DNA of 64,000 nucleotides from Aquipseudomonas alcaligenes MRY13-0052 (GTDB lineage Bacteria; Pseudomonadota; Gammaproteobacteria; Pseudomonadales; Pseudomonadaceae): NCBI GenBank assembly GCA_000474255.1, contig BATO01000030.1, forward strand, positions 1 to 64,000, read 5' to 3'. The notes beneath the pieces were generated by a model. That model was not told the origin of the DNA, did no database searches, and worked only from the letters and a program-made list of their open reading frames with translations. Numbering within the stretch: the first letter of the stretch is position 1; every line of letters begins with the position of its first letter. The position numbers were made by a program, and so were the translations under genes. Below are positions 37,824 through 47,424 of this stretch, piece by piece.

Positions 37824-39383
37824 GTGAGCGAGAAGAGCTACCTGCTGGCGATAGACAACGGCACCCAGAGTGTCCGTGCGCTGCTGTTCGACCTGGAAGG
37901 CAACCTGGTGGGCAAGGGCAAGGTGCCGCTGGAGGCCTACTACTCCAAGCAGCCCGGCTGGGCCGAGCAGGATGCGGAGTACTACTGGTCGAGCCTCGCC
38001 GAAGCCTGCCGCTTGCTGTGGGAATCGGTGGATATCGATCGCAGCCTGATCCGTGGCGTCTCCGTCACCACCCAGCGCGGCACGGTGATCAACGTCGACG
38101 AACAGGGCACGCCGCTGCGCCCGGCGATCATCTGGCTGGACCAGCGCCGCGCCGAGGTCGAGGGGCGTATCAAGGGCCCCTGGGGCTGGCTGTTCCGCCT
38201 GCTGCGCATTGAGGGCACGGTGGATTACTTCCGCGCCCAGGCTGAGGTGAACTGGGTGTCGCAGCACCAGCCGGACATCTGGCAGCGCACCCACAAGGTG
38301 CTGCTGCTGTCGGGCTTCCTCACCCACCGCCTGTGCGGGCGCTTCGTCGATTCGGTGGCCTGCCAGGTGGCCTACCTGCCGTTCGACTACAAGCGCCTGG
38401 ACTGGGCCTCGCCCAAGGACTGGAAGTGGCAGGCGATGCCGGTGCGCCGCGAGCAACTGCCGGACCTGTTCAAGCCGGGCGAGCGCCTGGGCAGCATCAG
38501 CGCCGAGGCCAGCCGCCTGACCGGCATCCCTGAGGGACTGCCGCTGATCGCCGCCGGCGCCGACAAGGCCTGCGAGGTGATGGGCTCGGGCGGGGTGGAG
38601 CCGGATACGGCCTGCCTCTCCTACGGCACCACGGCGACCATCAACACCACCCGTCGCAGCTACCTGGAAACCATCCCGCTGATCCCGCCCTATCCGGCGG
38701 CGATCCCCGATCACTTCAATACCGAGGTGATGATCTACCGCGGCTTCTGGATGGTCAGCTGGTTCAAGCAGGAGTTCGGCCTGCGCGAGATGCAGCGGGC
38801 CAAGGAGCTGGGCGTCGAGCCCGAGGCCTTGTTCGACGAACTGGTCAACAGCGTGCCGCCGGGCTCCATGGGCCTGATGCTGCAGCCCTACTGGACGCCG
38901 GGCATCCGCGAGCCGGGGCTTGAAGCCAAGGGCTCGATCATCGGCTTCGGCGATGTGCACACCCGCGCGCACATCTACCGCGCCATTCTCGAAGGCCTGG
39001 CCTACGCGCTGCGCCAGGGCAAGGAACGCATCGAGAAGCGCTCGGGCACGCCGATCAAGCGTTTGCGCGTCTCCGGTGGCGGTTCGCAAAGCGATGCGGC
39101 CATGCAGCTGACGGCCGATATCTTCGGCCTGCCGGCGGAGCGGCCACACGTCTACGAAACCTCGGGGCTGGGTGCCGCCATCGACTGTGCGGTCGGCCTG
39201 GGGTTGCACCCGGACTTCCCCACGGCGATAAGCGCCATGACCCGCGTCGGCCAGGTGTTCCACCCGGACCCGCAAGCTCAACGCATCTACGAGCGGCTCT
39301 ATCAGGGCGTGTACCAGCGCATGTACCGGCAGCTGAAGCCGCTGTACCAGAAGATCCGCGAGATCACAGGGTACCCGGCCTGA
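37824..39383 (+). CDS. FGGY-family carbohydrate kinase
   Basis: A 519-residue sugar or polyol kinase. The N-terminal FGGY domain starts [20 protein letters not shown] (phosphate loop) and has [13 protein letters not shown]. The C-terminal domain has [29 protein letters not shown] and [25 protein letters not shown]. The GTG at 37824 has AAGGA 7 bases upstream and fits the family N-terminus. Its substrate may be glycerol, a glyceryl ether or a polyol, inferred from the GlpD-like and alkyl-DHAP-synthase-like neighbours. Confidence 0.9.
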   Translation: MSEKSYLLAIDNGTQSVRALLFDLEGNLVGKGKVPLEAYYSKQPGWAEQDAEYYWSSLAEACRLLWESVDIDRSLIRGVSVTTQRGTVINVDEQGTPLRPAIIWLDQRRAEVEGRIKGPWGWLFRLLRIEGTVDYFRAQAEVNWVSQHQPDIWQRTHKVLLLSGFLTHRLCGRFVDSVACQVAYLPFDYKRLDWASPKDWKWQAMPVRREQLPDLFKPGERLGSISAEASRLTGIPEGLPLIAAGADKACEVMGSGGVEPDTACLSYGTTATINTTRRSYLETIPLIPPYPAAIPDHFNTEVMIYRGFWMVSWFKQEFGLREMQRAKELGVEPEALFDELVNSVPPGSMGLMLQPYWTPGIREPGLEAKGSIIGFGDVHTRAHIYRAILEGLAYALRQGKERIEKRSGTPIKRLRVSGGGSQSDAAMQLTADIFGLPAERPHVYETSGLGAAIDCAVGLGLHPDFPTAISAMTRVGQVFHPDPQAQRIYERLYQGVYQRMYRQLKPLYQKIREITGYPA

Positions 39384-39433
39384 TGCGGTTGACGCCCTGT
39401 GTCGGGTCCGGCACGGCGTTTCGGTGACGGGTT

Positions 39434-39461
39434 GATCGCGAATGAATTCGCTCCCACGAGG
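39434..39461. repeat. Pseudomonad REP-like element
   Basis: GATCGCGAATGAATTCGCTC followed by CCACGAGG has the form of the common pseudomonad REP unit (palindromic GCGAATgAATTCGC plus CTCCCAC tail). It is a single unit between the kinase gene and the terminator shared with pirin. Confidence 0.65.
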
Positions 39462-39487
39462 AGCGGGCGCCTGCCACGCAGGCAATG

Positions 39488-39523
39488 AAAAACGCCCCCG
39501 GAGCAGAACTCCGGGGGCGTTTT
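39488..39523. terminator. Bidirectional terminator between kinase and pirin genes
   Basis: AACGCCCCCGGAG-CAGAA-CTCCGGGGGCGTT is a 13-bp perfect stem with flanking A and T runs, 14 bases beyond the pirin stop codon. It serves both converging transcripts. Confidence 0.92.
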
Positions 39524-39537
39524 CGTTACGGCCTGGA

Positions 39538-40236
39538 TCAGGCGACGTCCACCAGCACGATCTCGGTATCTTCGCTGGCGGTGAAGCTCAGCACCTCGAC
39601 ATCACGTACGGCTACGCCGTCGCGGGCTTCGGCGGCCACGCCGTTGACTTCGTAGCGACCCTTGGCGGCCACCAGGTAGGCCTTGCGGCCGTTCTCCAGG
39701 CGGTATTCCGCCGTCTGCCCAGCGGTCAGCGTGGCGGCCACCAGCCGGGCGTTGGCGCGGATGTGCAGGGCGTCGCTGCCATCGTCTATGCCGCTGGCCA
39801 GGGTCACGAAGCTGCCGGCGCGCTCACCTTTCGGGAAGGGCTTGGCACCCCAGGAAGGCGCGGCGCCGAACTCGGTGGGCATGATCCAGATCTGGAAGAT
39901 CCGGGTGGTCTCGCCCTCGAGGTTGTACTCGCTGTGGGTGATGCCGGTGCCCGCGCTCATCACCTGCACATCGCCGGCTTCGGTGCGGCCCTTGTTGCCC
40001 AGGTTGTCCTGGTGGGTGATCGCGCCTTCACGGACGTAGGTGATGATCTCCATGTCGCGGTGGGGGTGCGGCGGGAAACCGCTGTCGGCAGCGATCTCGT
40101 CATCGTTCCAGACCCGCAGTTGGCCCCAGTTCATCCGCGCCGGATCGTGGTACTCGGCGAAGGAGAAGTGGTGACGGGCGTTGAGCCAGCCGTGGTGGGC
40201 GCCGCCGAGCTGGTTGAAAGGGCGTACTTCGATCAT
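39538..40236 (-). CDS. Pirin family protein
   Basis: A 232-residue bicupin of the YhhW/pirin type. The metal ligands are in PPHPHRDMEIITYVREG and GTGITHSEYN, and the family opening MIEVRPFNQLGGAHHGWLNARHHFSFAEYHDP is complete. Some members cleave quercetin, but the physiological substrate is unknown. GGAG lies 7 bases before the ATG. Confidence 0.93.
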   Translation of the reverse strand: MIEVRPFNQLGGAHHGWLNARHHFSFAEYHDPARMNWGQLRVWNDDEIAADSGFPPHPHRDMEIITYVREGAITHQDNLGNKGRTEAGDVQVMSAGTGITHSEYNLEGETTRIFQIWIMPTEFGAAPSWGAKPFPKGERAGSFVTLASGIDDGSDALHIRANARLVAATLTAGQTAEYRLENGRKAYLVAAKGRYEVNGVAAEARDGVAVRDVEVLSFTASEDTEIVLVDVA

Positions 40237-40444
40237 GGGAATCTCCTCAGTGCTCGCAGTGGGTTGGGCTCTGCGGCGTGTTGGAGGCCATTTTTCATCA
40301 AGTTCTTATCGACAAAAAGCGTAAATTATTCAACAAACAAATCGACATATTAGATAGGTGTGTAATCCGCATCCGACGCTTGTCTCATCTTGTTCTTACG
40401 GTCGAGGCCTATACTCGGCCGACTCACCCTGGATGGAGTGGCCC

Positions 40445-41350
40445 ATGAGCGAGCGCAAGGCATTGCTGATCCTGCACGGCAAGCAGGCATTGAACGAGGA
40501 CGTGCGAGCGGCCGTCGAGGCGCGCCGGGAGGCGGGTTGGGAACTGGCGGTGCGGGTGACCTGGGAGGGCGGTGATGCCGGGCGCATCGTCGAAGAGGCC
40601 CTGGCCGCCGGGTATCGCACGCTCATCGCCGGGGGCGGCGATGGCACCCTGCGTGATGTCGCCGAAGCCATGGCGCTGGCGGACCAGGACGCCAGCCTGG
40701 CGCTGTTGCCCCTGGGCACCGCCAATGACTTCGCCCGGGCCGCCGGGGTGCCGCTGCTGCCCGGCGAGGCCCTGGCGCTGCTGGATGTGCCGCCGCGGCC
40801 CATCGACCTGGGGGAGGCCGACGGGCGGCTGTTCCTCAACATGGCCACCGGCGGCTTCGGTTCGAAGATCACTGCCAACACCTCCGAAGACCTGAAGAAG
40901 GTGCTGGGCGGTGCGGCCTATTTCCTCACCGGACTGACGCGCTTCTCCGAGGTGCATTCGGCCTTCGGTCACTTCAAGGGGCCGGATTTCGAGTGGGAGG
41001 GCGAGTTCCTCGCCGTGGGCATCGGCAACGGCTGCCAGGCGGGCGGTGGGCATGTGCTGTGCCCACGCGCCAAGGTCGATGACGGGCTGCTGGAGCTCTG
41101 CATCGTGCCGGCCCCGCAGGATGTGGTCGGCACCCTGGGTACGCTGCTTTCGGGGGGTATCGGCGGGGTGGAGGCGGTGTCGGTGAGTGCGCGGTTGCCG
41201 TGGGTGGAGGTGGAGGCACCCGAGGGGTTGGACATGAATCTCGACGGAGAACCCATGGAATGCAGCAAGGTTCGCTTCAATGCGCGCCGCAACGCACTAC
41301 GCTTACATCTGCCGGACGGTTCCCCGTTGCTGCAAGGCAGTGAGGGATGA
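40445..41350 (+). CDS. yegS: YegS-like lipid kinase
   Basis: A 301-residue diacylglycerol-kinase-fold protein. The nucleotide site is LIAGGGDGTLRDVAEAM, followed by LPLGTANDFARAAG, and the C-terminal domain has EFLAVGIGNGCQAGGGHVLCPRAKVDDG and MNLDGEPM. Family members phosphorylate phosphatidylglycerol or related lipids. The ATG at 40445 has GGAG 8 bases upstream. Confidence 0.93.
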   Translation: MSERKALLILHGKQALNEDVRAAVEARREAGWELAVRVTWEGGDAGRIVEEALAAGYRTLIAGGGDGTLRDVAEAMALADQDASLALLPLGTANDFARAAGVPLLPGEALALLDVPPRPIDLGEADGRLFLNMATGGFGSKITANTSEDLKKVLGGAAYFLTGLTRFSEVHSAFGHFKGPDFEWEGEFLAVGIGNGCQAGGGHVLCPRAKVDDGLLELCIVPAPQDVVGTLGTLLSGGIGGVEAVSVSARLPWVEVEAPEGLDMNLDGEPMECSKVRFNARRNALRLHLPDGSPLLQGSEG

Positions 41351-41479
41351 GTGGCTTCTGGTGCCGTTGCGCCCCGTGGTGCATGATGGCGCCAAGCCAT
41401 GATGGCTACAGTTCCAAGGCCTTCTGCCGATAAGCAACTGCAGCCGCAGTCTGGCTCGAACATCCAACAGGAGCATGCA

Positions 41480-42406
41480 ATGGCCGGTATTCTCGACACA
41501 GTCGATCAACGTACCCAACTGGTGGGCGAGAACCGCCTGGAAATCCTCATGTTCCGCCTGGCCGGCCGCCAGCTGTTCGCCATCAACGTGTTCAAGGTGC
41601 AGGAAGTCCTGCAGCTGCCGAAGCTGACCCTGATCCCCCAGCGCCACCCCTTCGTCTGCGGCGTGGTCAACCTGCGCGGCCAGACCCTGCCGGTGATCGA
41701 CCTGTCCCGCGCCATCGGCATGCGCGCGCTGGTGCCGGATGAGCGCAGCACCATCATCGTCACCGAGTACAACCGCTCGGTGCAGGCGTTCCTGGTGGGG
41801 GGCGTGGACCGCATCCTCAACCTCAACTGGGAGTCCATCCAGCCGCCGCCCGGTGGTGCCGGTCGCCAGCATTACCTGACGGCGATCACCAAGGTGGAGG
41901 ACCAGATCGTCGAGATCATCGACGTCGAGAAGGTGCTCGCCGAAATCGTGCCCATGAGCACCCGGGTTTCCGAGGAGCGCTTGAGCAACCCGCTGCTGGA
42001 GAAGGCCCGAGGCCGCGAAGTGCTGCTGGTGGACGACTCCAATGTCGCGCTGACCCAGCTGCGCGAAACCCTCTCGCAGCTGGGTATCCGCACCCACTCG
42101 GTCAGCGACGGCCTCAAGGCTCTGAACCTGCTGAAGAAGTGGGCCGACACCGGCGAGGTGATGACCGACAAGCTGCTGATGATTTTCACCGACGCCGAAA
42201 TGCCGGAGATGGACGGCTACCGCCTGACCACCGAGATCCGCAACGACCCGCGCCTGCGTGAGCTCTACGTGGTGATGCACACCTCGCTGTCCGGCAGCTT
42301 CAACGACGCCATGGTGAAGAAGGTCGGTTGCGACAACTTCCTCTCCAAGTTCCAGCCCGACAAGCTGGTGGACGTGGTGGCGGACCGCCTGAAGAAGGAC
42401 GAGTGA
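41480..42406 (+). CDS. CheV-type chemotaxis coupling protein
   Basis: A 308-residue protein with an N-terminal CheW-like domain (ILMFRLAGRQLFAINVFKVQEVLQ...HPFVCGVVNLRGQTLPVIDLS) and a C-terminal receiver domain (VLLVDDSNVALTQLRETLSQLGI, phosphoacceptor in MIFTDAEMPEMDGYRL, later KKVGCDNFLSKF). CheV proteins couple chemoreceptors to CheA and are phosphorylated to aid adaptation. AGGAG lies 7 bases before the ATG. No other che gene is adjacent. Confidence 0.93.
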   Translation: MAGILDTVDQRTQLVGENRLEILMFRLAGRQLFAINVFKVQEVLQLPKLTLIPQRHPFVCGVVNLRGQTLPVIDLSRAIGMRALVPDERSTIIVTEYNRSVQAFLVGGVDRILNLNWESIQPPPGGAGRQHYLTAITKVEDQIVEIIDVEKVLAEIVPMSTRVSEERLSNPLLEKARGREVLLVDDSNVALTQLRETLSQLGIRTHSVSDGLKALNLLKKWADTGEVMTDKLLMIFTDAEMPEMDGYRLTTEIRNDPRLRELYVVMHTSLSGSFNDAMVKKVGCDNFLSKFQPDKLVDVVADRLKKDE

Positions 42407-42418
42407 TCTTTTCGTGGT

Positions 42419-42438
42419 GCCGGGGTTGAGGCCCCGGC
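42419..42438 (+). terminator. Hairpin after the CheV gene
   Basis: GCCGGGG-TTGAGG-CCCCGGC stem just after the stop codon, without a T-tract. It is a possible terminator or 3' stabilising stem. Confidence 0.4.
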
Positions 42439-42489
42439 CCACGATTCCGTATAAGTGGGCTTTCGCTGACCGTCCAAGGAAGCCGGCCC

Positions 42490-43293
42490 ATGTTGCGTCT
42501 CTCCGCTCTCTATCGTTTCCCCATGAAATCCGCGATCGGCGAACGCCTGCAGCGTGCCGAACTCGATGGCATCGGCCTGGCCGGTGATCGACGCTGGATG
42601 CTGGTGGACGCGAGCAATGGCCGTTTCCTCACCCAGCGCGCGCTGCCGCAGATGTCGCAGCTGAGCGCGCTGTGGAACGCCTCCGGTGGCCTGATCCTGA
42701 GCACCGCCGGCCGCCCCAGCCTGGATGTGGCCCTGCCCGACCCGAACAGCGACCTGCGCGGCACCTTCATCTGGAAGGACTCGATGCTTGTGCCTGACGC
42801 CGGCGACGAGGCTGCTGCCTGGCTCAGCGAGTTCATCGGCAAGCCGTGCCGCCTGGTGCATGTGCCCAACGAGCGGGCACGGGACATCCCTGGCAGCCTG
42901 CTGCCCGAAGAGAAGGTCGGTTTCGCCGATGGCTTCCCACTGCTGCTGATCGGCCAGGCCTCGCTGGATGACCTGTCCAGCCGTGTTGGCCGCCCACTGG
43001 AGATGCTGCGCTTCCGTCCCAACCTGGTGGTGGAGGGCAGCGCGCCCTTCGCCGAAGACGAGTGGAAGCGCATCCGCATCGGCGGTGTCGAGTTCAGCGT
43101 GGCCAAGGGCTGCACCCGTTGCATCCTCACCACCATCGACCCTGCCACCGGCGAGCGCAGCCCTGATCGCGAGCCCCTGACCACCCTCAAGACTTACCGC
43201 GAGCGCGAAGGCGAGCTGTACTTCGGCCAGAACCTGATCAACCGCAGCACCGGAATGCTGGAAGAGGGGATGGAAGTGGAGGTTCTGGAGTAA
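42490..43293 (+). CDS. MOSC-domain protein, YcbX-like
   Basis: A 267-residue protein with an N-terminal MOSC beta-barrel (LRLSALYRFPMKSAIGERLQRAELDGIGLAGDRRWML) and a C-terminal MOSC catalytic domain containing RFRPNLVVEGSAPFAEDEW and the sulphur or molybdenum-binding cysteine in VAKGCTRCILTTIDPATGE. E. coli YcbX is a molybdenum-cofactor enzyme reducing N-hydroxylated compounds, so it depends on Moco genes such as those upstream. AGGA precedes the ATG. Confidence 0.92.
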   Translation: MLRLSALYRFPMKSAIGERLQRAELDGIGLAGDRRWMLVDASNGRFLTQRALPQMSQLSALWNASGGLILSTAGRPSLDVALPDPNSDLRGTFIWKDSMLVPDAGDEAAAWLSEFIGKPCRLVHVPNERARDIPGSLLPEEKVGFADGFPLLLIGQASLDDLSSRVGRPLEMLRFRPNLVVEGSAPFAEDEWKRIRIGGVEFSVAKGCTRCILTTIDPATGERSPDREPLTTLKTYREREGELYFGQNLINRSTGMLEEGMEVEVLE

Positions 43294-43323
43294 GGCAGCT
43301 GCGCGGCAACGGCGGCACAAACG

Positions 43324-43351
43324 AAACGGGCGCCCAATGGGCGCCCGTTTT
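43324..43351. terminator. Bidirectional terminator between MOSC and slt genes
   Basis: AAACGGGCGCCC-AAT-GGGCGCCCGTTT is a perfect 12-bp stem with a 3-base loop and flanking A and T tracts, serving both converging genes. Confidence 0.93.
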
Positions 43352-43366
43352 GCATTTCGGCTTCGA

Positions 43367-45295
43367 TCACTGGTCGTCGAAGAAGCGCTCGTGCCAATCC
43401 ACCAGGGGCTGCGGGGCGTTGAGCTTCTGCCCGTAGATTACGGAGTAGGAAAGCACGTTCTGCACGTACTGGCGGGTTTCGTCGAAGGGGATGCTTTCCA
43501 CCCAGACGTCGAAGGCCAGGTGGTTGGCGCCTTTGAGCCATTGGCGCACGCGGCCGGGGCCGGCGTTGTAGGCGGCGGAGGCGAGCACGCGGTTGCCGTT
43601 GAATTGGCCGTGCACCTGGCTGAGGTAGGCGGCGCCGAGCTGGATGTTGACGTCCGGGTTGAGCGCCTGTTGCGGTGAGGCGAGGGGAATGCCGAACTTG
43701 CGCGCGGTCTCCTTGGCGGTGCCGGGCATCAGTTGCATCAGGCCCATGGCACCGACGCCGGAGCGGGCGTCGGCCATGAAGGCGCTTTCCTGGCGGGTGA
43801 TGGCGAACACCCAGCTGGAGTGCAGGCCACGCAGGCGTGCCTGCTGGGTCAGGGCACCGCGGTGGGCCATGGGGAAGCGGATGTCCAGGTCGTCCCAGTA
43901 CTGGGCCTGGCTGATGGTGCGGATGGCCGGGAAGTACCACTGCATGTCGTAGGCGAGTTTGGCCTGGGCGACCATTTCGTCACGGCTGAACAGGCGGCTG
44001 ACGTAATACCACTCGCGGCGACCGTCGACGATCTGGCCGCGATCGTGGAACTCCAGGGCACGGCGGATACCGGCAGTGTTGCGCACCTTCTGCACCAGGC
44101 GCGGATCCAGGGCCAGCGGCTTGTTGTTGAGCTGGTAGGGCGTCTGGATACGGTCGGCGGCGAGGAAGCCGTAGAAGTCACGCTCCTTTGCCAGGGGCTG
44201 GTAGAGGCGGGCGGCTTCGGCGCTCTGCGGCTGGGCCAGTTGCAGGGAGCGGGCCTGCCAGTAGCGCCAGCGGTTGGTATTGGCCAGCTCGGCGGGCATC
44301 TGCTTGGTCAGCTTGTAGGCGTCGTCCCACTGGCCCAGGCGCAGCAGCAGGCGCGCGCGCCATTCGCTGACGGTGTTGTCGCGCAGCTTGGGGTCGTACT
44401 GGGTCATGAGCTTGAGGGCGCGAGGGTCGTAGCGCTTGGCCAGGGTGAGGCCGATCTCGCGGGCGATGGCGACCTTCTCGCTGCTGGAGAACTTCATCCG
44501 CGCGGCGTAGCCATCCAGCAGGGCCATGGCCTTTTCCGGGTCCTGGCGGGCCAGGCGGCGCAGGCCGAGGCCGACCACATCGCCCATGGCCTTGTCGGCC
44601 GGGGCGAAGCGGGCGGTCTGGCTGAGCATCTGCGGGTTCTGCGCGACATCCAGCAGCAGCTTGCCCTGGGTCTGAAGCGTTGGCAGGCCCTTCACCAGGA
44701 AGCTGGCGAGGCCATAGTTGCGCGCCTCGGCGGCGAGCTTGGCGCGGCGCCAGCGCATCTGCTCGGTCATCTGACCTTCGGCACGCCACAGGTCGAAGAG
44801 CACGTCACAGGCCTCGGGCTGGGACTTGCCCACCAGCCAGAGTTTCTCGGCGCTCTTGTAGCCTTCGGCCTTGAGGCCGTTCTTGATCTGGTACTGGCCG
44901 TAGAGGCAGTCCAGCTCGGTGAAGTTCATCTTCGGGTCGTAGTAATTGACGAAGGTCTTCCATTCGCCGCGCTCGGCCAGCCAGCGCAACCAGCGCAGCT
45001 TCATCCAGTTGGCCTGGGGCAGGTCGCCATGCTCGGCGAGGAATTTCTCGATCTCGTCGTTGCTGGCCCACTTCAGGCGGGCGGTCAGCTCGTCGTAGGC
45101 CAGGTAGGGCTCCAGCGGGTAGTCGGCCAGGGCATTGGCGTAACGCTTGTAGGGGCCGCTGTCACCCTTGGCCAGGGCGCGCTTGGCCTCGTCGTACATC
45201 TGACGTTGCTGGGCAAGGGGGACCGCTTGGGCTGCATCGAGGGTGACGGTGGTGATAAGCAGGCAGGAGAACAGGCTGAGCAGACGACCGCGCAT
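43367..45295 (-). CDS. slt: Soluble lytic murein transglycosylase
   Basis: A 642-residue periplasmic transglycosylase that cleaves peptidoglycan glycans to 1,6-anhydro ends. The start at 45295 (MRGRLLSLFSCLLITTVTLDAAQA) gives the signal peptide and has GGAAG upstream; the longer in-frame start does not. The long superhelical U-domain precedes the catalytic domain with FAITRQESAFMADARSGVGAMGLMQLMPGTA (catalytic glutamate). Its anhydro-muropeptide products feed NagZ, encoded later in the window. Confidence 0.95.
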   Translation of the reverse strand: MRGRLLSLFSCLLITTVTLDAAQAVPLAQQRQMYDEAKRALAKGDSGPYKRYANALADYPLEPYLAYDELTARLKWASNDEIEKFLAEHGDLPQANWMKLRWLRWLAERGEWKTFVNYYDPKMNFTELDCLYGQYQIKNGLKAEGYKSAEKLWLVGKSQPEACDVLFDLWRAEGQMTEQMRWRRAKLAAEARNYGLASFLVKGLPTLQTQGKLLLDVAQNPQMLSQTARFAPADKAMGDVVGLGLRRLARQDPEKAMALLDGYAARMKFSSSEKVAIAREIGLTLAKRYDPRALKLMTQYDPKLRDNTVSEWRARLLLRLGQWDDAYKLTKQMPAELANTNRWRYWQARSLQLAQPQSAEAARLYQPLAKERDFYGFLAADRIQTPYQLNNKPLALDPRLVQKVRNTAGIRRALEFHDRGQIVDGRREWYYVSRLFSRDEMVAQAKLAYDMQWYFPAIRTISQAQYWDDLDIRFPMAHRGALTQQARLRGLHSSWVFAITRQESAFMADARSGVGAMGLMQLMPGTAKETARKFGIPLASPQQALNPDVNIQLGAAYLSQVHGQFNGNRVLASAAYNAGPGRVRQWLKGANHLAFDVWVESIPFDETRQYVQNVLSYSVIYGQKLNAPQPLVDWHERFFDDQ

Positions 45296-45475
45296 GACAC
45301 TTCCGGGTAGATAAATCGTATGGGGCAACGGCCTGGCCGCCACCGGATCTGCGTAGCTTAGCCTGTTGCCCTGCCCGGGTGAAATCGGATGCGGTGGAGG
45401 AAACATGATGAAAAAATGGCGGATATGCCAAGGCGCAAACCGGGTAGAATGCGCCCCCTGTTTTCGGAGGCGCCC

Positions 45476-47401
45476 ATGACCCTGCTCAAGTTCAGCGATG
45501 TATCCCTTGCCTATGGCGCCATGCCGTTGCTGGACAAGGTGTCATGGCAGATAGCCCGTGGCGAGCGGGTGTGCATCATCGGCCGCAACGGCACCGGCAA
45601 GTCGAGCATGCTGCGCCTGGTGAAGGGCGACCAGCATGGCGATGACGGCGAGATCTGGCGCGCCCCTGGCCTGAAGATCGGCGAGCTGCCGCAGGAGCTG
45701 CCGCGTGCCGACGATCGCACCGTGTTCGACGTGGTCGCCGAGGGGCTGGCTGGCGTCGGCGCGCTGCTGGCCGAGTACCACCACCTCAGCCAGAACATCC
45801 ATAACGACGAAGACCTGAACAAGCTGATGCACGTGCAGCAGGAGCTTGAGGCGAAGGATGGCTGGCGCCTGCAGCAATTGGTAGACAGCACCCTGAGCCG
45901 CCTGCAACTGCCGGCCGACAAGACCCTGGCCGAGCTGTCCGGTGGCTGGCGTCGCCGCGTGCTGCTGGCCCAGGCGCTGGTTTCCGAGCCCGACCTGCTG
46001 CTGCTGGACGAGCCGACCAACCACCTGGATATCGGCGCCATCGCCTGGCTGGAAGAGGCGCTGATGGGCTTTGGCGGCGCCGTGCTGTTCATCACCCACG
46101 ACCGTTCCTTCCTGCAGAACCTTGCAACGCGCATCCTCGAACTGGATCGCGGCCACCTGATCGACTGGAACGGCGACTACGCCAGCTTCCTGGTGCACAA
46201 GGAGCAGCAACTGGCGGCGGAAGAGACCGCCAACGCGCTGTTCGACAAGCGCCTGGCCCAGGAGGAAGTGTGGATCCGCCAGGGCATCAAGGCCCGTCGT
46301 ACCCGTAACGAAGGGCGTGTGCGTGCGCTGAAGGCGATGCGCAGCGAGCGTGCCGAGCGCCGCGAGCGTCAGGGCAAGGCCAATATCCAGCTGGAGACCG
46401 CCGACAAGTCCGGCAAGCAGGTGATGGTCGCCGAGAACGTGGGCTTCGCCCATCCGGGCGGCGCGCCGCTGATCCGCGATTTCTCCCTGGTGCTGCAGCG
46501 TTCCGACCGTATCGGCCTGCTGGGCGCCAACGGCACCGGCAAGACCACCCTGCTCAAGCTGCTGCTGGGCGACCTCGAGCCGACCAGCGGCACGATCGAG
46601 GTGGGCACCAAGCTGGAAGTGGCCTATTTCGATCAGTTGCGTCACCAGCTTGAGCCCGAGAAGACGGTGATCGACAACATTTCCGAAGGCCGCGATTTCA
46701 TCTCCATCGATGGCCAGAACCGCCATGTGCTTAGCTACCTGGGCGACTTCCTGTTCAGCCCGCAGCGTGCGCGTACACCGGTCAAGGCTCTGTCGGGCGG
46801 CGAGCGTGCGCGCTTGCTGCTGGCGAAGCTATTCAGCAAGCCGGCCAACCTGCTGGTGCTGGACGAACCGACCAACGACCTGGATGTGGAAACTCTCGAA
46901 CTGCTGGAAGAGGTGCTGCTGAACTTCCCGGGCACCGTACTGATGGTCAGCCACGACCGGGCCTTCCTGGATAACGTGGTGACCAGCACCCTGGTGTTCG
47001 AAGGCGAAGGCCGTGTGCGTGAGTACGTGGGTGGCTACCAGGATTGGCTGCGCCAGGGCGGTTCGCCGCGCCTGCTGGGAGTGGGCGAGACCAAGTCCGG
47101 CAAGGCCGAGCCCACCGCCACCGCCACCGTCGCACCGGCTCCGGTGGCCGCCGCCCCTTCAGTGAGCGAGGCCGAGGCGCCGAAGAAGAAACTCAGCTAC
47201 AAATTGCAGCGTGAGCTGGAAGCGCTTCCCGGCCAGATCGAGACCCTGGAAGCGGAGATGGCAGCGGTACAGCAGGAAATTTCCGACCCGGCGTTCTACC
47301 AGCGGCCTGCGGAGCAGACCCGCACGGTACTGGAGCGCTTCGAGAAGCAGCAGCAGGAGCTGGATCGCCTGCTGGAGCGCTGGGCCGAACTGGACGACTG
47401 A
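45476..47401 (+). CDS. uup: ABC-F family ATPase, Uup-like
   Basis: A 641-residue soluble tandem ABC ATPase without TM segments. The first cassette has Walker A IIGRNGTGKSSML and LSGGWRRRVLLAQALVSEPDLLLLDEPTNHLD. The second has LGANGTGKTTLLKL and LSGGERARLLLAKLF with LLVLDEPTNDLD. The inter-domain ABC-tran-Xtn linker and a C-terminal coiled coil (ELEALPGQIETLEAEMAAVQQEI) match Uup, which influences DNA repair and ribosome function. GGAGG lies 5 bases before the ATG at 45476. It diverges from slt. Confidence 0.93.
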   Translation: MTLLKFSDVSLAYGAMPLLDKVSWQIARGERVCIIGRNGTGKSSMLRLVKGDQHGDDGEIWRAPGLKIGELPQELPRADDRTVFDVVAEGLAGVGALLAEYHHLSQNIHNDEDLNKLMHVQQELEAKDGWRLQQLVDSTLSRLQLPADKTLAELSGGWRRRVLLAQALVSEPDLLLLDEPTNHLDIGAIAWLEEALMGFGGAVLFITHDRSFLQNLATRILELDRGHLIDWNGDYASFLVHKEQQLAAEETANALFDKRLAQEEVWIRQGIKARRTRNEGRVRALKAMRSERAERRERQGKANIQLETADKSGKQVMVAENVGFAHPGGAPLIRDFSLVLQRSDRIGLLGANGTGKTTLLKLLLGDLEPTSGTIEVGTKLEVAYFDQLRHQLEPEKTVIDNISEGRDFISIDGQNRHVLSYLGDFLFSPQRARTPVKALSGGERARLLLAKLFSKPANLLVLDEPTNDLDVETLELLEEVLLNFPGTVLMVSHDRAFLDNVVTSTLVFEGEGRVREYVGGYQDWLRQGGSPRLLGVGETKSGKAEPTATATVAPAPVAAAPSVSEAEAPKKKLSYKLQRELEALPGQIETLEAEMAAVQQEISDPAFYQRPAEQTRTVLERFEKQQQELDRLLERWAELDD

Positions 47402-47424
47402 AGAATCACCGAGCTGGAGAGCCC

